Shown here: one piece after another, positions 56,336 through 64,000 of the stretch
Layout: the number at the start of each line of letters is the position of its first letter
Numbering within the stretch: position 1 is the stretch's first letter
Assembly (NCBI RefSeq): GCF_963662255.1
Contig: NC_085047.1
Span: 90,764,259 to 90,828,258, forward strand
Length of the DNA: 64,000 bases
Direction of reading: 5' to 3'
DNA from: Cinclus cinclus
Taxonomy: Eukaryota > Chordata > Aves > Passeriformes > Cinclidae
Notes under the pieces: generated by a model
Seen by the model: the letters and a program-made list of their open reading frames with translations, nothing else
Database searches by the model: none
What the model was told of the DNA's origin: nothing
Position numbers and translations under genes: made by a program

Positions 56336-57608
56336 TGAAAAATATAAAGTAGTCTGGAAACAGACCATCAAAAGCATATGCCTACTTAAAACTGCATTTT
56401 ACTCTGGTCTTAAAGGGAGAGATGAGAGTAAAAAACAAACAAACAAAAAAAAGCATTAATTTTGTGATTAATATGCTGGTCTGGAGATGTGGAGTCCAAA
56501 TTCCCTGCTTTGCCACATGTTTCCTTTGTGAATTTAATTTCAGCTTCTCTGTCTCTATTTCCTGGCTTGCCTGCTGGGGATAATGGCACTTCTCTACTTG
56601 ATGCCAAGTACATTAGCAGCAGAATGTTAAACTTTGGGATGGGTTTGTAAGCAGAAATAAGTAAGCAGATTACCACATTTTCTTTAAACTGCATAGGAAG
56701 AAAATCATCATAGCCCACATTATACTGGAATGGAAGGAATTATCTCCTTTTGAGTCTGTGGTGTGTGTTTTGTGAATCCTATTAAATTACTTGTCTAAGT
56801 ATTCTGGACTGAATTTTACAAGTTAATTAGAATGCTAGCATGCTCTAATACTATGTAATGGACAATTAATAACAATTAAGAATTGTTATTGCTGTTGTAA
56901 AGCAAGACAAAACAAAAAGTTAAATCAGACCCCAAGGCGCAAACTTGCTGCAAAGTACACAGAGCCCGGAAAGGCAGACTGTGAAACTGAATTCCAGACT
57001 TTTATTGGTACTATGTTTCCAAAGGCTGCTAGTACTCAGTGTTTGGCATTTGTACGTTTGGGGAAGGCTCTCCCACTCGCAATGAGAATGCCTTTGCTAC
57101 CCGAGATTATATTGCTAGCAGACTAGGCTTTAGGGATTTAATCTTTAAAAGCCCTGGAAAACTGTACATGATGCAATTCACTTGCTGTTAAATCCATTAA
57201 AGTGCTCTCCAAAGGAAGCACCACAAGGACTGTACTTGTTGGCTGGCACTGCCTGTTAATTATTTCCAGAATTTACTGTTTTGAAGTTTGCAGCCCTGGT
57301 AGTTGCACACCTGCCCAGCCACCTCCTTGCCAATTCAGGCTGTGCTGGTCAGAGTTGCTGCTCTTTAGCAGCCAGGGACAACCATCTTGTACAGCTCCTG
57401 AGGAGGATCAGCAGTGAGAGAGACCCTGAAATCCTTGCAGACAAGCTGAGGTTAATTACAGACATTCATGAAGCTGCCTACAAGTAATGGCAGACTGCCC
57501 AAAGCAGATTAGGAAGAAAAAAATAGGGTTTTTTTACCTTCAGCTGTCACAGAATGAGCACTTACTTATTTAGATGATATAAGGAAGCTTTGGTGATAGA
57601 CTCATTAA
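56336..57608. other. intergenic, no gene recognised
   Basis: Non-coding sequence. Open frames at 56410-56718 (-) and 57202-57487 (+) have no domain or splice support. An alternative LIMS1 first exon could lie in this region, but I could not identify one. Confidence 0.45.
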
Positions 57609-57675
57609 AATGGGTGGGTGTTTTGGGGTTGGTTTTTGGTAGCTTTGTGGTTTTTTTGTTTGTTTTTTTTTTAAT
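57609..57675. repeat. G/T-rich low-complexity tract
   Basis: A plus-strand run of G and T (gggtgggtgttttggggttgg and T-rich continuation) similar in kind to 26427-26541. It immediately precedes an antisense CR1. Confidence 0.8.
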
Positions 57676-57694
57676 TGAGGGGGATGGTGTGATT

Positions 57695-58330
57695 GGTTTT
57701 TCAACATAATCATACCATTATTGAGGTTGGCAGGCACCTCTGGAGGCCACTTGTCCAACCTCTCCGTTCAAACATGGCTACCTACTGCCAGATTGAGAGG
57801 ACCATGTGCAGACAGCTATGGAACACCTTCAAGGATGGAGATTCCACAGCCTCCACAGACATCCTCTGCCAGTGTTCAGTCATTCTCACAGCAAAAATTT
57901 CCCTGATGTTGAGAGGGAACCTCTTATATTTCAGTTTGTTGCCTCTGTTCCTGTTGCTGGATTCCACTGAAAAGAGACTGGCTTTTTCCTCCTTGTACCC
58001 TGTCTTTTCAGCTATTTTTATTAATTGGCAAGATGTCTCTGAGCCTTCTCTTCTTCAGGCTGAGCAGTCCTTGCTCTCTTTCTCTCCTCATAGGAGAGGT
58101 GTTCTCTAAATAACCTTAGTGGCCATTTGATGGGCTCTTTCCAGTATGTCCACATCTCTCTTGTACTGGGAAGCCCAGAACTGGACTCAGACCTCCAGGC
58201 GTGGCTTGATCAGTGCGGAGTAAAGGGGAAGGATCACATCCCCCACTTCTGGCACATCACCCCTTCCCTTTTCAGCTATATAGTTTATTTTCCTCTTTAT
58301 GCAGAAATGTATTTCCTGTGATGCTAAAGT
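57695..58330 (-). mobile_element. CR1 LINE 3' fragment, antisense
   Basis: On the plus strand the reversed CR1 order is clear: aggcacctctggaggccact, ccacagcctccacagacatc, ttgcctctgttcctgttgct, ttcttcaggctgagcagtcc and gaagcccagaactggactca. This is the longest antisense CR1 here. Overlapping plus-strand frames (57693-58109 and others) are artefacts. Confidence 0.9.
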
Positions 58331-59239
58331 CTTGCTGTGTTTGAGTCCTCATCTTGGCAAGCAAAACTGAACCTTGCCAAGGAGGAAAATAACAAATAAA
58401 CACAAGTACTACAGACAGTCTGTTTCTACAGCTGTAGTCCTCTCCAGAACCATGCTTCTGGCACAGCCATCAAATACCTTCAGTGCATCATAGTCCCAAA
58501 AATTTACTTTTACTTACTCTTTTCCTGGTTCTGATGGATACCAAAGTAGATGTGCTCCATGTTTAAATTATTCTTTCTGATCTGTTCTCACTCATCCCTG
58601 TCTATGCTGATTTTTACTGGCTTAACATATTCCTTTGAGCTATCTTCTTGGAGCCATATAAATATTTCCTTAATCCTGGCAGGCAAATATTTGCATTTTT
58701 CATTCCAACACACCACTTCCTTGTTCTGATATTAAGGACGGCAATGGGTGGTGATACAGACTGCTCAATAATCTCACCTTTTCTATTATGTGCCTCTCAT
58801 TCATCCACTGGTCTGCCTTTGAAACTTTCCTGGTCTGGAATGAGGTCGCTTCTCTCCAAGTGAAGCAGTAGGTTTGGCCCCAGGTTGGCAGCGCTGGAGG
58901 TAACTTTCTTACATTTATTTTATAAACTTCTAAGCCTGAGCAAGGTGCTAGCCTTTCCCCAAGCCATTTCTTAATAATGCTGCTACATGTTTAAATAATG
59001 TTGATTTAAACCGGACTCTGGCTCCAGGAAAATTCACCTAAGCATGTTTGGTGGCGCCCCAAGCTGAGGGGACAGCTTTCTTGCTTCAAATTATCCTGCA
59101 CTACCCAACCACGTGTAGGAAAGAGCGGAAAAAAACTTGGAATTGTTTTGACAGCGATTTTCGGTTCTGAAAAAAATTAAAGAAAAAGAAAAGAAAAAAA
59201 AAAGCAGCCGAAACCCACGAAACCAGCAACAGCCGCTCT
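58331..59239. other. intergenic flank of the LIMS1 CpG island
   Basis: No exon recognised. A purine-rich A/G stretch (about 59173-59204) directly precedes the GC-rich promoter block. Confidence 0.5.
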
Positions 59240-59401
59240 CGGGCACCTATTTCACGTAACTCTGCGGGGCGTTCCAGCCGCTTTACCCGCAGGGCTGACA
59301 GAGGAGGCGAACGACCCCTCCCTGCTTCCCAGCAGGAAACACATGGGGCGGGGAGACCCCAGCTCTCGGCAGTCACTCCCTTTCCCGGGGCTGGGTGGTG
59401 G

Positions 59402-59730
59402 GATCCCATCTCCCGGGGGTCTCTCCCGTGTCCCGACGGATCTGTCCCATCTCCCGGGGGTCTCTCCCGTGTCCCGACGGATCTCTCCCGTGTCCCGGGG
59501 GTCTCTCCCGGCGGATCTCTCCCCTCTCCCGACGGATCTCTCCCGTGTCCCGGGGGTCTCTCCCGGCGGATCTCTCCCCTCTCCCGACGGATCTCTCCCG
59601 TGTCCCGGGGGTCTCTCCCGGCGGATCTCTCCCCTCTCCCGGCAGATCTCTCCCGTTTCCCGGGTGTCTCTCCCGGCGGATCTCTCCCCTCTCCCGGCAG
59701 ATCTCTCCCGTTTCCCGGGTGTCTCTCCCC
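59402..59730. repeat. 55-bp GC-rich minisatellite in the LIMS1 promoter
   Basis: A 55-bp unit built from ggatctctcccctctcccg and gtgtcccgggggtctctccc submotifs repeats with exact 55-bp spacing at 59513, 59568, 59623 and 59678, with more degenerate copies before. Later units share changes (gac to ggc, gtg to gtt), indicating ordered expansion. Because 55 is not a multiple of three and the unit has no stops, several frames are open on both strands. The minus strand carries many GGG runs and could form G-quadruplexes. Confidence 0.93.
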
Positions 59731-59884
59731 TCTTTCCCCGCGCGGGGGCGCAGCGGGGCTGGGCGGTGCGGGTGGAGCGCGCCCCCCTGCGGCGGGCGGT
59801 GCCTCCCAGCGCCATTACCGCGGCCCGGCGAGGCCCCGCCCGCCGCCGGTGGGAGCGCTTGGCGGGAGCGGCGGGAGCGCCGGG

Positions 59885-59928
59885 ATGCTGGGGGTGGCGG
59901 CGGCGGCGGCGGGGATCAATTGTAACAG
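59885..59928 (+). CDS. LIMS1: LIMS1 (PINCH1) first coding exon, partial gene
   Basis: LIMS1 is a five-LIM-domain adaptor of the ILK-PINCH-parvin complex at integrin adhesions. The exon encodes MLGVAAAAAGINCN and ends AG before a gt donor (phase 2), so the next codon completes Ser and should continue with the NMANAL sequence that starts the LIM part. The human isoform starts MLGVAAGMTHSNMANAL, so start, position and phase agree. The Ala run (five GCG codons in a row) is longer than I recall for mammals. The remaining exons lie beyond the window. Gene order after GCC2 and the CpG island support the call. Confidence 0.85.
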
Positions 59929-62900
59929 GTAGGAGAGGCGCGGGGCCGCCCGCGCCGTCCCGTCCCGCCTCCCTGCCGAGGGCGGCGCTTTGTCTCGGCC
60001 GCCGCCGGCCAAAGGCAAAGCTTTCCCGCTGCTCCAGGGGCGCCGCCGGGGTCGGGCTGCGGTCCCGCTGTGGGGACGGGGGGCCCGCAGCCGTGCGGGG
60101 CGTCCCTGCTGCTCCCCGGGTGAAGCGTCCGTTCCACGGGGAAACTTTTCGCTGTCCCCGGGAGCCGCGGCGAGGGGCAGTGCAGGAACCCCTTGTCCCC
60201 GCAGTCCTGTCCGCGGGCGGGCCCTGTGCCCCTGTTGGAGCCGTCCGGGGGAGCACCCCGAGCTGCGGCTCGCACGTCCCGGGCGCGGCGGGCGCGCGGT
60301 CTGGTGCCCAGTGCGTTAAAAGGCGCCTTGTTCTGGGCGAGTGGTGGTTGTTTTAAAAGCGTCGTACTAAATAACTTCGCGTGTGGATGTGGTGAGATTC
60401 GTGATGTTTTATGCATATCCCACGCTTACCGAGAAGTCCTATCTTGGAGGCGGGTTAATGGGGTGGACCATGGAAAGCCAAGGTTGCTCTGCTCGTTGCT
60501 CAGCGTTTCAAAGCCTCGCCTTGTGGAGTTGCTTCTTGGGAAGGAATTAAAGTACTCGGCAAAGTGTGCTAATATGTTAAAACCTGGAGCTGAAGGATGG
60601 AAAAAGTGATTTTTGTGGCTGCCTTGGACTGCAGGTACAGGACAGCTGCTGGCACACAAACTTTAACCTGTCTAAAGACTGCCTTATCTTTCCTGTGCCC
60701 GACTAATGAAGCTTCTCCAGCACACCATTGGAGAAAAGCTGTGGCAGTTGCAAAGTCAGGCTGAGTTTGAGCTGCAGTGGTGCCACCCTGAGCGACGTGA
60801 GCCGGCCCTGCTCCCAGGGTCAGTACCCTGATGTCCTGGGCAGGATCTCACCAGCCTTGACCAGCTTCTGCTGCAGCTGCAGTGCAGCCACATGCTTAAA
60901 AAACCACGGTAATGTGATTCCGGTGTCCGTAGGTATTGAAGTAACTTTTTTCTTCAAATGTTCCAACAGCTACTTGCTTTCATAGCGGGTGGCAGATGCT
61001 TCCAGGCCAGGATTCTTTCTGCATTCCTGAAAATGGCCGGGTTGTCAGTATTTGTGCCACCTAGTGAAAGACACTGCGCATAGCTCTGTGTCTTTCAGCC
61101 CCACCGAGGTGTTTTGGCTGAGCCGTCTCTATGGCCAGGTAAACAGAGCAATTACATATTTGGCATGTGTTCTGCTGAAGTTGTCAGGGAGTGGGCCAGC
61201 TGCCCTGCTGGTACACGCTAGAGTATGAACTAAGCTACACCCCTGGCACAGGGAGAAATTTTGGGACAAAGTCAGACTAGAGCCCCCACTTGCAGAAACT
61301 TGCAGAGACGAAGTAGCATGAGGTTGCCTGCAGCAGCATGCGGTTGGCCAGGACATCCAGGGAAACACTGGTGGCAGCAGAGCCATTCAGGGTACAGCTG
61401 GCGGCTCCAGCATCCTTTCCCAGCAGCAGGAACAATCATGCTGCCTCCTGGCCAAGCAAATCATCCCATGGCTGAGAGTCAGCCTGGAGTCCTGCTGCTG
61501 CTGGTGCACCCTGAAAAAAGAACTGTTTGCCCAGTAAGGGCTGGACATGGGGCCCCTTACCTAAACTGGCTGGCTTCCTCTGTTCCTCTCGCCATTCTTG
61601 TGGGGTGAATCGTATGGAGGACAAGAGGCTGGGCTGTGGTCAGGGAGGTGAAGGTGCTGTGCAGTTCGCTGTCACAGAAGCTTGGCTTGAGGGAACAGAG
61701 GGAGGTGCCGGCCAGGACAGGCAAGGCTGCTCCTCTGGCTGGGTGACACAGTGGCCAGAGACTGGAATCAGCTCCTTGGGAAGAGCTGTTTCCAAATCGT
61801 CTGGCTGAGGGGGTTTCCTATAGATGATTCTAGTCCACTGAAGTCAAAACAAAAGGGTAAGGCTTTTGAAAGATGCATTTTGATTTTGTAAAATACAAGG
61901 AGGGAAAATGAAAAATTGGTGTGTTTTCTTGTTTTGATTCTTTGGGTTTAAAAAACCCACTAAAAATGTAGGTTCTTTGAACCTACTTTCTAAGAAAATG
62001 TAAAGTGGTCTCAAAGCTCCACTCAAAGCTGAAATTTCTAAGGGGTTTTCTATCTTGACTTTCTGGTCTGATTTAGAGAGTTTAAGTAACCTGAGTTTAG
62101 GTGAAGAAAAGAAAAAAGGGAAGAATGATTTGAGGTCTCTCTCCAGATTTGGTACACTGAAAAGCAGTAGACATCTGGTCAGCAGGTATGCACAAGGAAA
62201 TACTCTTCTTTTTAACCTTCCCCCCCCCCCCCTTTTGTTTTATGGAGGCTTTTTGAACTTGAGTCACTCCAGTGGCTTTTGTTTTGCAACTAAAGGAACT
62301 TGGAGGCTGACTTGAACAATAATTATTGAGGCATAGCTTTCTCACTCACCATCAGGCTGGGGGACCAGACTGTCTGTCCTGGAAGAGAGGGAAATATTTA
62401 GGTAAGGAGGGATGTATGGTGGGTCTCGGTGGTTCAGGATTGCTTGCTGTGCTGTGTGGGGCTGATAGCTCATTGTGGCAATACCTGCTTGCTTTATAAA
62501 TGTCCTCTGAGTTTTGTGGGCAGCTTTTTCAGCTGGTTGTGCTGAACTCATTTTGATGTGTTCTCATTGGAATAAGTTTCATATGTAGTTCAGAGAAAAA
62601 CATTAGTTTCTCCATTCAGAACCATTATTATCTTAAGCTTTTGTAGTTTCCTAGAACAAACTGAGTTTTTCTTTGTAGCAAGAAATACAGGCCAGTATGC
62701 AGCAAAATACTGGAAAAAGCCAGGTCCTCTGTTCCAAATACAACTACACTTGAAAACCTAGCACAGACTCATTGGATTTACAGTTCTTATTCCACTGTAG
62801 ATTGTGAAGCTGAAAAATGGGGGCCCTTCATGGTGTTACTGGCTTTGATAGGAGATTCTAAATAAGCTAAATGTGGTGCTGCCATTTGGTCTCAGTTGTA

Positions 62901-64000
62901 GTGTACAGGTCTTTTTCTTAGAACTGACTCCATACAGTTACTGCAGGGGAACTGTTAATGGTCTGCAATATAGAGAGGGTAGTTTGCACAGTTCACAAAT
63001 TCTTTTTCAAGTTGCAGTGAAATATTTATTATTGGAGCACTTAAGGCAAGCTTTTCAGCTCCTGTAATTGTGGCTTCATGCTGTGTGTCAGGTTACACAT
63101 CCTGATTTGTCTGTGCTTTGTTCTCCTCCAAAGCCGGGTTCAAAAGTTTTTCACTCCATAGCATAATGCAATTTCTTATTACTTTTCGAGATAAGGAGGC
63201 TTTAATTATTAGCTGTGCTAAAAGCAGCTTGATAGTCAGTGGGGAAATGACTCCTGTCAAGTCTTTGCATGATGGCAAGTGCTGGTGACAGGGAAGATGA
63301 AACTGACAGTCACGTTTTCATAGCCAAAGCCTTCCCTTGTGTGAGCAATGCATAGTTTGAACCAAGCAGCCATGTACGTGGTCTGCTGTTCTTGCTGTGT
63401 TAGGATGTGTTACAGAGCACGTCACCCTTAACAGCTTGTGTGGAAATGCTGGTGTTGCGGCAGAAAGGGTGAAAGGTCCTAATTCATTCTGACAATTAGG
63501 AAAAATGTGTCAGGGGACTGTGCCCTGGGGTTAATACTCTTCTTCAAATTAGGATGCTCCTTTACAATTATTTCCTGTGGAGCGTAAGTCTTTATGAAAA
63601 TGCTGACTTCTGTTTTTTTAAGCAGACAGAAGTTGGAGGAAAAAAAGTCAGGATACTGTAATTTCCTTGGCTGGTTTTGTGTACCATAGTAACTCTTTAT
63701 GTCAAACAGTTTGCTGAATTTGTCTCAGCATTTGGAGACTGTCAGCAATATCCAGGATGCCAGAATCTGATAGTGTGGCTGATGACAAACTATGGACAAA
63801 GTTTCAGGCTCCTCTACAGCCTGAAACCATGTTCCTGTGCCAAAATGGCATAGTCTGGAGCGCCCTAGAGTGCATGAAAAATACCATTACAACATGGTTG
63901 GCGCCCAGGAGGAGGTTTTATTCTCTGTATTTTTCATATTGATTGCTTTTATTTCTATGTTAAATAAGAAGTTCTTGTGCATTCCAGCTCAGATGATCCT
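59929..64000 (+). other. start of LIMS1 intron 1
   Basis: The CpG-rich part runs to about 60330, then mixed non-coding sequence follows. A 13-C run lies at 62220-62232. Open frames (for example 61261-61608 + and 63757-63942 +) have no LIM zinc-finger pattern or other domain. I found no exon carrying the CERC-type first LIM motif before the window ends. Confidence 0.65.
61054..61067 (-). promoter_or_regulatory. CTCF-like motif, minus orientation
   Basis: The reverse complement reads tcactaggtggcac and fits CCASYAGRKGGCRS at 13 of 14 positions. It lies about 1.1 kb downstream of LIMS1 exon 1 and faces the plus-oriented motif at 42529. Confidence 0.4.

Larger units (their letters stand above)
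59240..60330. promoter_or_regulatory. CpG-island promoter of LIMS1
   Basis: A GC- and CpG-rich block surrounds the first coding exon, with GC boxes such as ccccgcccgccgcc just upstream of the start and the 55-bp minisatellite in its 5' half. Open frames above 330 codons on both strands (59252-60356) come from stop-poor GC-rich DNA. Confidence 0.8.

Noticed and set aside
59252..60356. Long open frames (334-337 codons) on both strands over the LIMS1 CpG island
   Set aside because: They come from a 55-bp stop-free minisatellite and GC-rich DNA. No domain, no codon structure of a real gene, and they overlap in several frames and both strands.
63757..63942. Open frame near the right edge as LIMS1 exon 2
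   Set aside because: It lacks the CxxC/HxxC LIM zinc pattern and the NMANAL start expected for that exon, and has no matching acceptor phase.

Overview
This window is vertebrate nuclear DNA, almost certainly from a bird. The genes are split by GT-AG introns, the background is AT-rich, and there are two CpG-island promoters. The dispersed repeats are mainly CR1 LINEs with typical avian 3' regions, plus remnants that look like an avian endogenous retrovirus. The gene order, SULT1C then GCC2 then the first exon of LIMS1 (all on the + strand), matches the conserved vertebrate block found at human 2q12.3. I see no bacterial, phage, CRISPR or operon-like content.

Layout. 1-9.1 kb: gene-poor; a possible 3'-terminal exon of an unknown transcript, short tandem duplications, a 63-bp-arm inverted repeat carrying telomere-like motifs, and a mosaic of an ERV LTR/leader, a long CR1 fragment and a second LTR-like piece. 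9.1-16.3 kb: a complete cytosolic sulfotransferase gene of the SULT1C group, 7 coding exons and 305 aa in my model, with possible 5' untranslated exons upstream. 16.3-23.6 kb: intergenic, with one weak minus-strand exon candidate and an antisense CR1 tail. 23.6-49.7 kb: CpG island and the whole of GCC2 (golgin GCC185), which I reconstructed as 23 coding exons totalling 5055 nt (1684 aa), ending in a GRIP domain. 49.7-59.2 kb: GCC2 3' flank/UTR candidates and several CR1 pieces. 59.2-64 kb: a second CpG island with a 55-bp minisatellite, the first coding exon of LIMS1 (PINCH1), and the start of its long first intron; the LIM-domain exons lie beyond the window.

The three genes are neighbours by descent and are not known to share a pathway: SULT1C conjugates small molecules with sulfate from PAPS in the cytosol, GCC2 tethers vesicles at the trans-Golgi, and LIMS1 is an integrin-adhesion adaptor. 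I did not find a convincing new biological system. The most interesting points are a Gly-to-Ala change in the PAPS-binding GxxGxxK motif of the sulfotransferase, a GC-AG intron in GCC2, an in-frame upstream ATG of GCC2, the long inverted repeat near 3 kb, and the 55-bp minisatellite next to the LIMS1 start. Exon boundaries were read by eye from splice signals and frame continuity; repeat edges are approximate.
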